A stretch of DNA of 64,000 nt from Cryobacterium glucosi (GCF_004402235.1 NZ_SOFS01000019.1:186001-250000), one strand, 5' to 3'; positions 51,128 through 61,332 are shown, counted from the stretch's first letter. Translations and numbers: made by a program. The notes: a model not told the origin generated them from the letters alone.

Positions 51128-52498
51128 CTATCGTTTGCCGGTCCTCGCCGGTGGGGCCGCGGCGGGGGCCGTGGCGCCGGAGGTGGCCCCGCGCCGCCGG
51201 ATCGGGGGCGTCAGCATTCCGAGAACAGCGGCGACGCCGACCTCGAGCGCGGCGAAAGCGCCGACCAGCAAGGGGTTCGGCCCGACGTCCACGAGCCGGC
51301 CTGGACCGAGGGCCCCTCCGGACCACCAGGCCAGCAATCCGAGGACAATGCCGGCGACGACACCAGCCAGTGCTCCGGTAAGAGCCAGCCGGCCGCGATC
51401 GGCGCCGGGCTCGCCCGCACGGTGCTGGCGCTGCCGGGTTGCGAAAGCCGTGAGATAGCCGATCAGAACGGGCACGAGCAGCCCGAGGAACCCGAAGGCG
51501 AGGCTGCCGTGCGGGAGCACGCCGAGCAGCGGCAGGCCGGGTACCGGGCCGAGGACGGTGCCGACCGGGGACACGCTCGACCCGATGCCGACGGCGATGC
51601 CGGGCCCGACGAACCAGGCCGCCGCCCAGATCACGAGGTTGGGGATGAGCGCGAGCTGGGCGATCGTCAGGGTGATGCCGCCCATCACCCCGGCCTGCAC
51701 GGTCTCGTAGAGGCCGATGATCGTCGCGAAGTTGCCGAGGATCAGCACGAAGACGGCGAGGGCCGCGACGCCGACCGTTCCGGTCGCGGCGCCGAAGCCG
51801 GCACGGAGGGCTCCGGCCAGAACCGAGCGCCATTCGGCGGGCACCTCGGGCAGCCGGGGCGACCGCGGAAGGGCCGGGAGCGCGGGAAGGGCACGCAGCC
51901 AGGCCGGACGGCCGGTCGCCGGGCGACCAGGAGCCGGGTGAGCCGGAGCTCCCTGCAGGTGAGGCGCCTGGCCGGCAACCGGATGCTCTGGCGACTCGGT
52001 CCGGTGGCGGGCGCCGATGAACACCCCGGCGGCGAACACGGCCGTGGGCAGGAGCACGCCCTGCGGGATCGACGGCTGCAGGGCATCCGTGCCGACGGTG
52101 AGGGTGAGCAGGGTCGCGAGCAGCCCATAGACGGGGATCGCGGTCAGGACGCCGGTCCAGCGGTGCGGCGAGTCCGCCGCGCGGCGGCCGGTGTGCCTGC
52201 CGAGGAACAGGGCGAGCACGGCGAAGCCGAGGAGCGCGATCGTGAGCGAGAACGGGGCCTCCGCGCCGGGCAGGCCGAGCGCGGCGACGACGGTGGGGTC
52301 AAGCTGGACGGCGAGGTCGACGCCGTTGCCGAGCAGCCAGACCGTGACCGAAGCGCGCCAGAAGACGAGCCAGTCGACCGAGAGGCCGTACTGGGTGGCC
52401 CACAGGATGGTCAGGGGCACCAGGGAGACGCCCACTCCGATGGCTACGACAATGAGCGCCTCGAGTGCGGCGAGCAGGGCTGTCGTTAAGCGGTTCAT
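51128..52498 (-). CDS. perM: DUF6350 / PerM-like membrane protein
   Basis: A 456-residue protein with ~10 hydrophobic helices and a Pro/Ala-rich linker around residues ~190-235. It lies between sucD and purN, as the cell-division-associated membrane protein PerM (Rv0955) does in M. tuberculosis, and it has the same topology; the assignment rests on synteny plus topology. Role in this organism (envelope, division) is inferred. Weakly conserved, so the gene symbol is tentative. Confidence 0.75.
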   Translation of the reverse strand: MNRLTTALLAALEALIVVAIGVGVSLVPLTILWATQYGLSVDWLVFWRASVTVWLLGNGVDLAVQLDPTVVAALGLPGAEAPFSLTIALLGFAVLALFLGRHTGRRAADSPHRWTGVLTAIPVYGLLATLLTLTVGTDALQPSIPQGVLLPTAVFAAGVFIGARHRTESPEHPVAGQAPHLQGAPAHPAPGRPATGRPAWLRALPALPALPRSPRLPEVPAEWRSVLAGALRAGFGAATGTVGVAALAVFVLILGNFATIIGLYETVQAGVMGGITLTIAQLALIPNLVIWAAAWFVGPGIAVGIGSSVSPVGTVLGPVPGLPLLGVLPHGSLAFGFLGLLVPVLIGYLTAFATRQRQHRAGEPGADRGRLALTGALAGVVAGIVLGLLAWWSGGALGPGRLVDVGPNPLLVGAFAALEVGVAAVLGMLTPPIRRRGATSGATAPAAAPPARTGKR

Positions 52499-52556
52499 CC
52501 GGTGGGAGCCTACCTCGCCCGCCTGACCGGCCCGCGCGCCCCCGCCGTGACGCGCG

Positions 52557-52590
52557 AAAAAAAGGGGGCCCGCCGTGGTGGCGGGCCCCC
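52557..52590 (-). terminator. Intrinsic terminator of the sucC-sucD operon
   Basis: GGGGGCCCGCC (52564-52574) pairs with 52580-52590 over GTGGT; on the minus strand the stem is followed by seven T (52563-52557). It lies just after the sucD stop at 52619 and separates sucCD from perM-purN-purH. Confidence 0.92.
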
Positions 52591-52618
52591 TCTTCTGGCT
52601 CTGCGAGCGGATGCCGGG

Positions 52619-53506
52619 CTACAGTGCGGCGAGAACCTCGCGCAGCAGGGTCGCGGTCTCGCTCGGCGTCTTGCCGACCTTGACCCCTGCGGCCTCGAGG
52701 GCCTCCTTCTTGCCCTGGGCGGTGCCTGCGCCGTCGGAGACGATCGCCCCGGCGTGGCCCATGGTCTTGCCCTCCGGCGCCGTGAAGCCCGCGACGTAGC
52801 CGACGACGGGCTTGGTGACGTGCGCCCGGATGTAGTCCGCCGCCTTCTCCTCCGCGTCGCCGCCGATCTCGCCGATCATCACGATCGCGAGGGTCTCCGG
52901 GTCGTTCTCGAAGGCCTCGAGGGCGTCGATGTGCGTGGTGCCGATGATCGGGTCGCCGCCGATGCCGATCGCGGTCGAGAAGCCGAGGTCGCGCAGTTCA
53001 TACATCATCTGGTAGGTCAGGGTGCCCGACTTGGAGACGAGGCCGACCGGGCCCTTGCCGGTGATGTTCGCCGGCGTGATGCCGACGAGCGCTTCGCCCG
53101 GCGTGATGATGCCGGGGCAGTTCGGCCCGATGATGCGGGTCTTGTTGCCCTTGGCCTTGGCGTATGCCCAGAACTCGGCGGAGTCCTGCACCGGGACGCC
53201 CTCTGTGATGATGACGAGCAGCGGGATCTCGGCGTCGATGGCTTCGATGACGGCGTCCTTGGTGAAGGCCGGCGGGACGAAGGCGATCGAGACATCCGCC
53301 CCGGTCTTCTCGATCGCCTCGGCGACCGAGCCGAAGACGGGCAGTTCGACGTCGCCGTGAACGACGGTGGTGCCGGCCTTGCGGGCGTTGACGCCGCCGA
53401 CGACCTGGGTGCCCGCCTTGAGCATGAGGGCGGTGTGCTTGGTGCCCTCACCGCCGGTGATGCCCTGGACGATGACCTTGGAGTCCTTGTTGAGGAAGAT
53501 AGACAT
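52619..53506 (-). CDS. sucD: Succinyl-CoA ligase, alpha subunit
   Basis: Together with SucC forms succinyl-CoA synthetase. The 295-residue protein shows [16 protein letters not shown] (CoA-binding), [27 protein letters not shown] and the phosphohistidine loop [24 protein letters not shown] 53506, 13 bases after the sucC stop. Confidence 0.96.
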   Translation of the reverse strand: MSIFLNKDSKVIVQGITGGEGTKHTALMLKAGTQVVGGVNARKAGTTVVHGDVELPVFGSVAEAIEKTGADVSIAFVPPAFTKDAVIEAIDAEIPLLVIITEGVPVQDSAEFWAYAKAKGNKTRIIGPNCPGIITPGEALVGITPANITGKGPVGLVSKSGTLTYQMMYELRDLGFSTAIGIGGDPIIGTTHIDALEAFENDPETLAIVMIGEIGGDAEEKAADYIRAHVTKPVVGYVAGFTAPEGKTMGHAGAIVSDGAGTAQGKKEALEAAGVKVGKTPSETATLLREVLAAL

Positions 53507-53519
53507 GTTCGAAAATCCC

Positions 53520-54689
53520 TTACTTCGCGGCGTAGGCGAGCTCGGCGGCCTTGGCGGCGCCCTCGTCCATGGTGGCGGCCAAGGTGACCAGCGGGTGGTT
53601 GGCCTCGGTGAGGATGCGGCGGCCTTCCTCGACGTTGTTGCCGTCGAGGCGCACGACGAGGGGCTTGTTCGCGGCGCTGCCGAGCTCGGCGAGCGCGCCG
53701 ACGATGCCGCGGGCGACCGCGTCGCAGGCGGTGATGCCGCCGAAGACGTTGACGAAGACGCTCTTGACCTGCGGGTCGCCGAGGATGACGTCGAGTCCGG
53801 CCGCCATGACCTCAGCGGATGCTCCGCCGCCGATGTCGAGGAAGTTGGCCGGCTTGACGCCGCCGAAGTTCTCGCCCGCGTACGCGACCACGTCGAGCGT
53901 GGACATCACGAGACCGGCGCCGTTGCCGATCACGCCGACGACACCGTCGAGCTTGACGTAGTTGAGGTCGTTGAGCTTGGCCTTGGCCTCGAGCGGGTCG
54001 GCGGCTGCCGCGTCCTCGAGCAGGGCGTGCTTCGGGTGGCGGAAGCCGGCGTTCTCATCGAGGGTGACCTTGCCGTCGAGGGCGATGATGTCGCCTTCTT
54101 CGGTCAGGACGAGCGGGTTGACCTCGACGAGAGTCGCGTCCTCGCCCTTGAAAACGTTGTAGAGCTGCACGAAGACCGGGGCGACCTTCTCGACGAGCTC
54201 GGCGGGGAACTTCGCCTCGACCGCGATGCGCCGGGCCGTTTCGAGGTCGATCCCGAGGTTCGGGTCGATCGCGACATAGGCGAGCGCCTCGGGCTTCTCG
54301 ACGGCGAGAACCTCGATTTCGACGCCGCCCTCGTAGCTCGCGAGCGAGAGGTACGAGCGGTTGGACCGGTCGAGCAGCACCGAGAAGTAGAACTCCTGCT
54401 TGATGCGCGCGCCGCCGGCGACCATGACCCGGTTGACGGTGTGGCCCTTGATGTCGAGTCCGAGGATCGCCTGGCCGGCCGCGAAGGCGTCGTCGGGGGT
54501 CTTGGCGACCTTGACGCCGCCCGCCTTGCCGCGACCGCCGACCTTCACCTGGGCCTTGACGACGACGACACCGCCGAGCTTCTCCGCTGCGGCGCGCGCC
54601 TCCTCGGGTGTGTCCGCGATGATGCCCGGCAGAACCGGGACTCCATACTGCTCAAACAGGTCTCTTGCCTGATATTCGTAAAGGTCCAC
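53520..54689 (-). CDS. sucC: Succinyl-CoA ligase, beta subunit
   Basis: The nucleotide-binding subunit of succinyl-CoA synthetase. The 389-residue protein begins [19 protein letters not shown] and has the ATP-grasp strings [47 protein letters not shown], and the C-terminal [19 protein letters not shown] with the phosphate-transfer region. GTG 54689 is used; a 1058-residue frame upstream is an artefact of high GC. The promoter region carries the palindrome at 54768-54784 shared with icd. Confidence 0.96.
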   Translation of the reverse strand: MDLYEYQARDLFEQYGVPVLPGIIADTPEEARAAAEKLGGVVVVKAQVKVGGRGKAGGVKVAKTPDDAFAAGQAILGLDIKGHTVNRVMVAGGARIKQEFYFSVLLDRSNRSYLSLASYEGGVEIEVLAVEKPEALAYVAIDPNLGIDLETARRIAVEAKFPAELVEKVAPVFVQLYNVFKGEDATLVEVNPLVLTEEGDIIALDGKVTLDENAGFRHPKHALLEDAAAADPLEAKAKLNDLNYVKLDGVVGVIGNGAGLVMSTLDVVAYAGENFGGVKPANFLDIGGGASAEVMAAGLDVILGDPQVKSVFVNVFGGITACDAVARGIVGALAELGSAANKPLVVRLDGNNVEEGRRILTEANHPLVTLAATMDEGAAKAAELAYAAK

Positions 54690-54767
54690 GCTGCTTTGTC
54701 CAATCCGCGTCTTAGCGTTCCTGCAGGGTACGAGGGGTGTGCCGGCACAGCGTCCGCCATCGAATGT

Positions 54768-54784
54768 AGCTCGACGTCGAGACA
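54768..54784. promoter_or_regulatory. Palindrome upstream of sucC shared with icd
   Basis: AGCTCGACGTCGAGACA contains the palindrome CTCGACGTCGAG and differs from the icd site by one base in the TCGACxTCGAGACA core. It lies ~80 bases before sucC and ~107 bases before the divergent gene at 54891. Confidence 0.55.
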
Positions 54785-54890
54785 ATCTGACCAGTTCAAA
54801 CTCTAGCGTCCCACATGCCCCTGCCTCGCCAAACCTTCCGGACGGCAGTACCATGCCAGCCACACCCCCCGCCGCCCGGAAGGACCGCGC

Positions 54891-57617
54891 ATGGCCGGAC
54901 CGTTCAGGACATCCGCTCCCCCGCACGTTCTCGAACTGCGGGTGCACGGCATCAACAACACCTCGCCGTTCGCCCTGCTCGACCTGCCGCCGGATGAGGT
55001 CGAGCTCGCCGCCGGCGATGTGCTCGGCAGCTTCTGGACGCCGACTCCAGATTCCCTCCGGCGTCATCGCCGGGCAGCCGATGCCGCGGAGCAGCGCGGC
55101 TACGTCCCTCGCCGGATCCGCCGCGAGGCATACTCCTGGGGCGGACTGGTGCGCAGCACCCCCGGTGGGGCCGGGCCGGTCTGGGCGGTCATCGCCGCAC
55201 TCGCCCGGATCGGCTGGGCCCTGCTGCTCCCGTTCTCGATCGCCAACGCTGCCGCCTGGTGCTGGAGACTCCCGACCCAGGCGGTGCCGCGCGGCCTCAG
55301 CGTCCGGGCCGGGGTCATCCGCCTGTTCGGCGTGCTGCTGACGCTCCTGCTCGTCGCGACGGTCGCGAACCTCGGCATCGACCTGCTCGCCCGGCAGTGC
55401 TACGTCGACGGGGCGCTGGTCTGCTCCGGGCTGCCCGGCGCGCTCGGCGGCCTCGCCGCGTGGACGACCGGGCAGCGGATGGCCGTCTTCTCGCTCGCGC
55501 CGATCGCGATGATCCTCGGGATCTGGCAGCTCTCGAACGGCGCGCGGCTGCGGTATGACGTCGCCGACCGCTATCTCGCCGCCCGGCCGCCAACGGCGGC
55601 ACGACCGGGCGCCCGCCCGGCGGACGGGCGACCCGGCACGCCGGCCGAAACGCCCCGGCCGCTGCTGGAGTCCCCGCACCTCTGGAATCGGCGCGGTGAA
55701 ACGCACCGGCTCTCGCTCGCCCACCTCGCGGCCGGGCTGAGCCTCACCTCGCTGCTCTCCTGCGCCGCCCTGGCCGGCGGGGGCGACGGGGTGCGCGCGG
55801 GCGCGTCCGGAACGGCGGCGGGCGTCGTCTTCCTGGTCGCGGGGACCCTGCTCCTGGCCGCCCTCGTGACCGCGGTCTGCACGCGCACCCTTCCCGTCGA
55901 GCCCATCGCGCGCACTCCAGGCGCCCGGTGGCACACCGCGCTCGTGCTGCTCGGCATCGTGACACACCTCGCGGCGCTCCTCGTCCTCGGGCTCGCCCCG
56001 CCCGCCCCTGGGGACAACGGGGCGGCGACCCCCGGATCGGCCCAGGGCACGGCAGCCGCGGTCGCTTCCGTCTCCCCGGTCTCCTCGATCACGCTGCTCG
56101 CACTCCTCGGCGGCATGCTCGCCTGCGTCGTGGCGAGCGCCGTGTTCCGCTACCCCGCCCCGCGCGGCCGGCTCCGGTTCGAAGCGTGGCACGGCCTCGC
56201 GCCCGCCGTGTTCCTGACCCTCGCGCTCGCCATCGGGCTCATCCTGTCGAGCCTCCTCACCGTCGGGGTCGGCACCTGGCTGAACGGCGGGGCCGGTGCG
56301 AGCGCCCTCCTCGGTGCGCCGACGAATGCCGCAGGGTCGCCGGCGACGCCCCTCCTGACCGTGCCGGGCGTGTACCCGTGGTTCGGCGGGCTCGCGTTCG
56401 CGCTCCTCGCCGTCGCGGCGCTCTCCGTGGCCTGCGCCCTGATCCGGCCGCGCCGGGTCGGCCCCCGCGTCGCGGAGTGGAGCCCGGACGACCTCTCGCC
56501 CGGGTCCGGCGACGGTACGGGAACGGACGCCGCGGGAGCGGACGGCGGCCACGCGGGAGACCCCGGCTTCGGTGGACCCGACGGCCCGGGCGTCCCCGGC
56601 GGCGAGACCCCGATGCCGGCGGGATCCGAGGCCGAACTCGTGACGCTGCTCCGCCCCGTGCGCGACCGCAAGCGCGCGCTCGCGGCTCGCCTGCACCTCG
56701 TCGAACCGGTCACCGGGATCGTCGCCTCGGCCGGCTTCCTCGCCCTCTTCGCGACCGAGGTCCTCACCGCCGTCGTGCCCCGGCTACTGCCGGCGGATGC
56801 CGCGGCAACGGCACCGGGGTCCGTCCCGACCGGCGGCATCACCGCACCGCCCGGGCTGCTCGCGTGGCTCGACGTGTCGATGGCCGGATGGGCGGGCGTC
56901 GCCGTGCTCGTCCTCGCCGGGCTCATCATCCCCCCGGCTCCCGGGCGGGCGACGAGGCCGCTCGCGATCGTCTGGGACCTCGCCTGTTTCCTGCCGCGCG
57001 CCGGGCATCCGCTCGGAGCCCCCTGCTACACCGAACGGGCCGTACCCGAAGTCTGCCGCCGGGTGCTCTGGTGGCTGGACGGCCGGGAGGAAGGGACACC
57101 ACCGCGCCAGCGGGAGGTCGTGCTCGCAGCACACAGCATGGGCGCGGTCGTCGCGGTCGCCGCCCTCTTCTCCCTCGCCGCGCACCCGGACTGGTCGGCG
57201 CGGCGGGACCGGGTCACGCTGTTGAGCTTCGGCGTGCAGGTGCGGCCGTACTTCGGGCGGTTCTTTCCCGAGATCCTCGGGCCGGACGTGCTCGGCACCC
57301 TGCCCTGCCTGCGCCCCCGGCTGTGGAGCACGGACCCGTGGCTGGCCGACGCGCTGGCGACGCCGCCCGTGCCGGAAGCGGCCTCGCCCGCTGCCGCGTT
57401 GCCGGTGCGGCGCTGGATCAGCCTGTGGCGGGCGACCGATCCGCTCGGTTTCCCGGCCTGGTCGAACCGGGCGCCGGGCAACCCGATCGACCGGTTCGCC
57501 GATGAGGTCGATACGAGCGGGTACACGGGCGCGGTCGGCACCCACGGAGAGTACTACCGCACCCGGCAGTACCACGACGCCCTCGCCGACCTCGCCGGCA
57601 CCGCCCCTCCCGGCTAG
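54891..57617 (+). CDS. Large membrane protein with split alpha/beta-hydrolase signature
   Basis: A 908-residue protein. The N-terminus [11 protein letters not shown] (14-24) resembles the first strand and HG oxyanion motif of an alpha/beta hydrolase. From ~95 to ~660 there are about ten hydrophobic segments separated by low-complexity loops. After residue ~700 the fold resumes: [19 protein letters not shown] contains the nucleophile elbow A-H-S749-[13 protein letters not shown] supplies a candidate acid, and GTHGEYYR contains His885. A GGAAGGA ribosome binding site supports ATG 54891. It may be a membrane lipase/esterase; substrate unknown. Divergent from sucC. Confidence 0.78.
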   Translation: MAGPFRTSAPPHVLELRVHGINNTSPFALLDLPPDEVELAAGDVLGSFWTPTPDSLRRHRRAADAAEQRGYVPRRIRREAYSWGGLVRSTPGGAGPVWAVIAALARIGWALLLPFSIANAAAWCWRLPTQAVPRGLSVRAGVIRLFGVLLTLLLVATVANLGIDLLARQCYVDGALVCSGLPGALGGLAAWTTGQRMAVFSLAPIAMILGIWQLSNGARLRYDVADRYLAARPPTAARPGARPADGRPGTPAETPRPLLESPHLWNRRGETHRLSLAHLAAGLSLTSLLSCAALAGGGDGVRAGASGTAAGVVFLVAGTLLLAALVTAVCTRTLPVEPIARTPGARWHTALVLLGIVTHLAALLVLGLAPPAPGDNGAATPGSAQGTAAAVASVSPVSSITLLALLGGMLACVVASAVFRYPAPRGRLRFEAWHGLAPAVFLTLALAIGLILSSLLTVGVGTWLNGGAGASALLGAPTNAAGSPATPLLTVPGVYPWFGGLAFALLAVAALSVACALIRPRRVGPRVAEWSPDDLSPGSGDGTGTDAAGADGGHAGDPGFGGPDGPGVPGGETPMPAGSEAELVTLLRPVRDRKRALAARLHLVEPVTGIVASAGFLALFATEVLTAVVPRLLPADAAATAPGSVPTGGITAPPGLLAWLDVSMAGWAGVAVLVLAGLIIPPAPGRATRPLAIVWDLACFLPRAGHPLGAPCYTERAVPEVCRRVLWWLDGREEGTPPRQREVVLAAHSMGAVVAVAALFSLAAHPDWSARRDRVTLLSFGVQVRPYFGRFFPEILGPDVLGTLPCLRPRLWSTDPWLADALATPPVPEAASPAAALPVRRWISLWRATDPLGFPAWSNRAPGNPIDRFADEVDTSGYTGAVGTHGEYYRTRQYHDALADLAGTAPPG

Positions 57618-57626
57618 CCTGTGCCG

Positions 57627-57755
57627 CGCATCCGCCCGCGCGGCCTTCCGCCTCGTGCGCGCCCGTTGCGCCGGTGCCCGCCAGGCATGCCTGGCGCGAA
57701 GCGGCGCAACTGGCGCGTTCGGCCGGAGCCGTCGTCGGCCCGGCGGGCGGATGCG
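57627..57755. repeat. Triple nested inverted repeat between convergent genes
   Basis: Outer arms CGCATCCGCCCG (57627-57638) and 57744-57755; middle arms GTTGCGCC (57665-57672) and 57703-57710; inner palindrome CGCCAGGCATGCCTGGCG at 57679-57696. All three share a common centre near 57690. It can act as a bidirectional terminator for the genes ending at 57617 and 57760. Confidence 0.65.
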
Positions 57756-57759
57756 GGGA

Positions 57760-58632
57760 TCAGCCGAGCGCGAAGATGGCGGAGGAGGCGAGGGCGGTGC
57801 CGACGCCGATGGACTGCGGCAGCGTGAGGCGTTCCCCGAGGACCGCGATCGACAACAGGATCGTCGCAACCGGATACAGGGCGACCAGCACGCCGACCAC
57901 GGCGAGGTTGCCGGAGTACAGGGCGATGAGCAGGAGGGCGTCCCCGATGCCGAGCAACACGCCGGCGACCATGCTCCCGGCGATCCAGCGCGGCCCGGCC
58001 GACCGAAGCGGACCCAGCGAGAACGGGCGCCGGCCGGCGGACCTGCGGCGCCACATCCCGAGCACCAGAAGGAGCAGGAGACCGAGTGCGATCTCCACGA
58101 ACGCCGGGACAAGACCGGCGGATCCGGGGGCGAAGGAGAGCGCGACGACGGACAGGCCGAACGCGATCCCGGAACCGATACCGACGATCCAGGCCTGCCG
58201 GGACACCCGCACACTCCCGTCGCGGCGCGAGGTCGACACCAGCACCGCGCTCGCGAGGGCGAGACCGACGGCGATCCAGGCCGCACCCGAGAGCCGCGTG
58301 CCGCCCACGGTCGCGACGCCGACCGGCACACCGGCGACCAGGAGGCCGATCACCGGGGAGAGCACGCTCACGGGACCCACGGTGAGCGCCTGGTAGAACA
58401 GCACGAAGCCGACAACAGCCGCCACCCCCGAGACCGCACCCCAGAACACGGCGCCCTCCGACCAGGTCCCGCCCACGACCAACAGGCCCGCGACGAGCGC
58501 GACCGTCGCCCACAGGTAGGTCAGGGTTGTCGCGGGCATCACTCCGAACCGCCGTGCGCCGAGGGTTCCGAAGAAGTCCGAAACGCCATAGGACAGCGCG
58601 GACGCGAGAGTGAGCACGACCACGAGGATCAC
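57760..58632 (-). CDS. DMT/EamA-family transporter
   Basis: A 290-residue, ten-helix protein made of two EamA repeats (ALSYGVSDFFGTLGARRFG... and GIGDALLLIALYSGNLAVVGVLVALYPVATILLSIAVLGERLT). Such proteins export amino acids, nucleosides or other metabolites. GTG 58632 is chosen because GGAGGA lies at 58640-58645; a start at 58668 is possible but lacks one. Substrate unknown. Confidence 0.85.
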   Translation of the reverse strand: MILVVVLTLASALSYGVSDFFGTLGARRFGVMPATTLTYLWATVALVAGLLVVGGTWSEGAVFWGAVSGVAAVVGFVLFYQALTVGPVSVLSPVIGLLVAGVPVGVATVGGTRLSGAAWIAVGLALASAVLVSTSRRDGSVRVSRQAWIVGIGSGIAFGLSVVALSFAPGSAGLVPAFVEIALGLLLLLVLGMWRRRSAGRRPFSLGPLRSAGPRWIAGSMVAGVLLGIGDALLLIALYSGNLAVVGVLVALYPVATILLSIAVLGERLTLPQSIGVGTALASSAIFALG

Positions 58633-58805
58633 GAGTCCATCCTCCAGCACGACGGCCCGGCACGGCAATGCGACGTACGCGATTGACGCACCGCGAACGG
58701 TCGGGGCGGGGACGATCGGGACGGCGGACAGGGGTGCGACGGGATCGGGGCGGACCCGCGCCTCCGCGAGTAGCGCGAAAGCCCCGGGGCTGCTTGACTT
58801 CCGGC

Positions 58806-59516
58806 ATGACTGAACTCGACCACGGCATCGAACCGCACGCCCCCGGCCACGCCGAACGGCTCAACTGGCTGCGCGCCGGTGTGCTCGGCGCGAATGACGG
58901 CATCGTCTCCGTCGCCGCACTCGTCGTCGGCGTCGCCGCGGCCACGCCGGATTCCGCGGCGATCCTGATCGCCGGAGTCGCGAGCCTCCTCGCCGGGGCG
59001 ATCTCGATGGCCCTCGGCGAATACGTCTCGGTGAGCAGCCAACGCGACACCGAGCGCACCCTGATCGCCAAGGAACGCTGGGAGCTCGCCAACCTGCCGG
59101 AGCAGGAACTCGCCGAGCTCGCCGAGATGTACCGGGCCAAGGGGCTCAGCGTGGAGACGGCCCGACGCGTCGCCGACGAGCTCACCGCGCACGACGCCCT
59201 CGCCGCGCATCTCGAGGTGGAACTGCACATCGGCACCGAGGAACTCTCGAACCCGTGGCACGCGGCGTTCGCATCCGCGCTCGCGTTCACCGTCGGTGCG
59301 ATCCTGCCGCTTCTCGCTGTGCTGCTGCCACCGCCGGCGTGGCGGCTGCCTGCCACGTTCCTGGCCGTAGCGGTCGCCCTCGTGGTCACCGGCTGGCTGA
59401 GCGCCTACCTCGGCGGCAGCCCCCGCGGCCGCGCGATCTCGCGTGTCCTCGTCGGAGGCCTGCTCGCCCTCGGCGTGACCTGGGCGATCGGCGGCCTGAT
59501 CGGCACCTCGGTCTGA
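58806..59516 (+). CDS. VIT1/CCC1-family metal transporter
   Basis: A 236-residue protein with five hydrophobic helices. LNWLRAGVLGANDGIVSVAALVVGVAAA is the canonical first helix of the VIT/CCC1 iron or manganese transporters, followed by SMALGEYVSVSSQRDTER with the substrate-binding Met/Glu residues. The soluble helical loop (residues ~85-145) is present. It exchanges Fe2+ or Mn2+ for H+. ATG 58806. A small DUF3054 gene follows 15 bases later, probably in one operon. Confidence 0.92.
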   Translation: MTELDHGIEPHAPGHAERLNWLRAGVLGANDGIVSVAALVVGVAAATPDSAAILIAGVASLLAGAISMALGEYVSVSSQRDTERTLIAKERWELANLPEQELAELAEMYRAKGLSVETARRVADELTAHDALAAHLEVELHIGTEELSNPWHAAFASALAFTVGAILPLLAVLLPPPAWRLPATFLAVAVALVVTGWLSAYLGGSPRGRAISRVLVGGLLALGVTWAIGGLIGTSV

Positions 59517-59531
59517 CCGTAGGCTGGTGCC

Positions 59532-59933
59532 ATGTCCTCACCACGCACGCTCCCAGCATCCGCTCTGCTCGCGGCGGGCATCGACGCCGCCCTTGTGCTC
59601 GTCTTCGCGGCGATCGGCCGCGCGAGCCACGGCGAGGACCTGCTCGGCGTGCTGACGACCTGGTGGCCGTTCCTCGGCGGCCTCACGATCGGCTGGCTGA
59701 TCATGCGCGCCTGGCACGCCCCGCAGCGGATCGTCTACACCGGGCTCGGTGTCTGGCTCTGGACGGTCGCGGGCGGTTTGCTGCTCCGGGTCGTGAGCGG
59801 CCAGGGCGTTCAGCCGAGCTTCATCGTCGTGACGGCGATCGTGCTCGGTCTGTTCCTGGTCGGCTGGCGCGGCATCGCGGTGCTTGTGCGCCGGATCCAG
59901 GCACGTCGTCGGGCCTCGACGCAGGTCCAGTAG
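59532..59933 (+). CDS. DUF3054 family membrane protein
   Basis: A 133-residue protein with four hydrophobic helices; ALLAAGIDAALVLVFAAIGRASHGED and TWWPFLGGLTIGWLIMRAWHAPQRI match the DUF3054 pattern. Function unknown. ATG 59532 follows the VIT1-like gene by 15 bases. Its stop lies 3 bases from the stop of the convergent gene at 59936. Confidence 0.85.
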   Translation: MSSPRTLPASALLAAGIDAALVLVFAAIGRASHGEDLLGVLTTWWPFLGGLTIGWLIMRAWHAPQRIVYTGLGVWLWTVAGGLLLRVVSGQGVQPSFIVVTAIVLGLFLVGWRGIAVLVRRIQARRRASTQVQ

Positions 59934-59935
59934 CC

Positions 59936-60538
59936 TCAGCCGGCCGCGATCGCGTCGTAGCCGAGGAAGGCCGCGAACAGCGCGGCCGCGACGAGCGCCG
60001 CGGCGCCGAGCGCGCGCATCCGTTCCGGCAGTGTCACGCCCCAGGCGACGGCGAACCCGGCTCCGGCAAGGGCCTCGCACCACCACTGCGGGCCGCCGAT
60101 GAGCACGATGCCGTACAGGCCCTCGCCGAGGACGAGCCCTCCGATGATCGCCGCGGCAACGATCCGCTGCCCCGCGAGGGGGCTGCTGGCCAGCGCGCCG
60201 GCCCATCCGCACAACGCCCCTGCGGCGACGCCGACGGCGCCCCACAGCAGCAGGATGCGCGGCGGAGCCGGCTGCGGCGCCAGGAGCACCCACACGGAGA
60301 CCATCGTCAGCAGGCCGACCGCCCCGACTCCGGCCGCGGCCCTGCCGTGCACCCGGAACCCGGCGGTGACGAGGAACGGCACGAGGCCCCAGAGCGCGCT
60401 CGTGTTCGCGAGGGTGTCCCAGGGCGCGGGAAGCACCGCGAACAGCAGCCGGGCGAGCGCCCCGGCGGTGACTCCCGCGGCGGCAGCCACGAGATACCAG
60501 ACAGGCCGGCGCCTCGGCAACGGGTCTCGGGAGGTCAC
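59936..60538 (-). CDS. Hypothetical multi-pass membrane protein
   Basis: A 200-residue protein with six hydrophobic segments and a short basic N-terminus (MTSRDPLPRRRPVWYL). No catalytic motif is seen; GGPQWWCEALAGAGFAVAWGV is the most distinctive stretch. I do not recognise the family with confidence. It stands alone: convergent with the DUF3054 gene, and preceded on the minus strand by the terminator at 60566-60614. Confidence 0.65.
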   Translation of the reverse strand: MTSRDPLPRRRPVWYLVAAAAGVTAGALARLLFAVLPAPWDTLANTSALWGLVPFLVTAGFRVHGRAAAGVGAVGLLTMVSVWVLLAPQPAPPRILLLWGAVGVAAGALCGWAGALASSPLAGQRIVAAAIIGGLVLGEGLYGIVLIGGPQWWCEALAGAGFAVAWGVTLPERMRALGAAALVAAALFAAFLGYDAIAAG

Positions 60539-60565
60539 GGGCCCAGCCTAGGTCCCCGACCCGCC

Positions 60566-60614
60566 AAAAAACGCCACAGCCAGCGCTCCGCGGATGCGGG
60601 CGCTGGCTGTGGCG
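60566..60614 (-). terminator. Intrinsic terminator of the NADPH:F420-oxidoreductase-like gene
   Basis: CGCCACAGCCAGCGC (60572-60586) pairs with 60600-60614; on the minus strand it is followed by six T (60571-60566). It lies 13 bases after the stop at 60627. Confidence 0.93.
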
Positions 60615-60626
60615 CGGATCAATCGG

Positions 60627-61268
60627 TTAGACGAGCACCTTGAGCGAGGTGTTCCAGTTGAAGTCCTCGAAGGCCGGGTTGGCCTGCAGGGTCATCACGA
60701 GGAACTGGAAGCCCTCGAGCTCGCGGGCGCGACGCAGCGGGCCGACGACGATCGGGCGCTGGCCGGCGGCGGTGACGAAGGCGGAGACGGTCGCGTTCGC
60801 CTCGTCGGAGTCGGAGGCGATAAACACGTCGAGCGGGAGGCCCGCGGCGGTGCCCGCGACGAGGGCACCGGCGAAGGTCGTGTTGAACGCCTTGACGATG
60901 GTCACTCCGGGCGCGGCGAGCGCTGCGAGTTCTTCGGCGGCGGAGGTGCCGGGGGCGACGACGAGGGAGTCGAAGGTGCTGAAGTCGACGGGGTTGGTGA
61001 TGTCGATCACGGTCTTGCCGGACAGGGCGACACCGAGGGTGGTGACGATTTCCTTGGCTGCGTCGAACGGGAGGGCGAGCACCACGATGTCACCGGTGAG
61101 CGGGCTGGTGAGAGTGCCCGAAGTGACCTGGGCGCCGAGCTCGGCGGCGAGGGACGCAGCCTTGGCCGGGTCGCGATCAAGGATCTGGAGGCCGCTTCCG
61201 GCGACGACGGCACGGGTGCCGATGCCGCGAGCCATGTTGCCGCTGCCGATGATCGTGATGTTCGTCAT
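60627..61268 (-). CDS. NADPH:F420-oxidoreductase-like (NpdG/Fno family) protein
   Basis: A 213-residue NAD(P)-binding protein. ITIIGSGNMARGIGTRAVVAGSGLQILDRDPAKA is the dinucleotide-binding Rossmann motif, DIVVLALPFDAAKEIV and VIDITNPVDF are typical of the F420-dependent NADP reductase family, and VKAFNTTFAGALV is its conserved active-site strand. It may reduce NADP with F420H2 or use another substrate; no F420 genes are visible to decide. Divergent from a MarR regulator across a nested operator, which suggests inducible expression. Confidence 0.82.
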   Translation of the reverse strand: MTNITIIGSGNMARGIGTRAVVAGSGLQILDRDPAKAASLAAELGAQVTSGTLTSPLTGDIVVLALPFDAAKEIVTTLGVALSGKTVIDITNPVDFSTFDSLVVAPGTSAAEELAALAAPGVTIVKAFNTTFAGALVAGTAAGLPLDVFIASDSDEANATVSAFVTAAGQRPIVVGPLRRARELEGFQFLVMTLQANPAFEDFNWNTSLKVLV

Positions 61269-61332
61269 AGTTGTTTTTCCTCCGGAAGAGTGTCAGATGG
61301 ATGCTGCCTCCGGCGGGATTCCCGTCACAATT

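Noticed and set aside
54690..56696. Upstream extension of the sucC frame to 1058 residues
   Set aside because: The added part is Arg/Gly/Pro-rich and antisense to the gene at 54891; GTG 54689 gives the normal SucC length and N-terminus.
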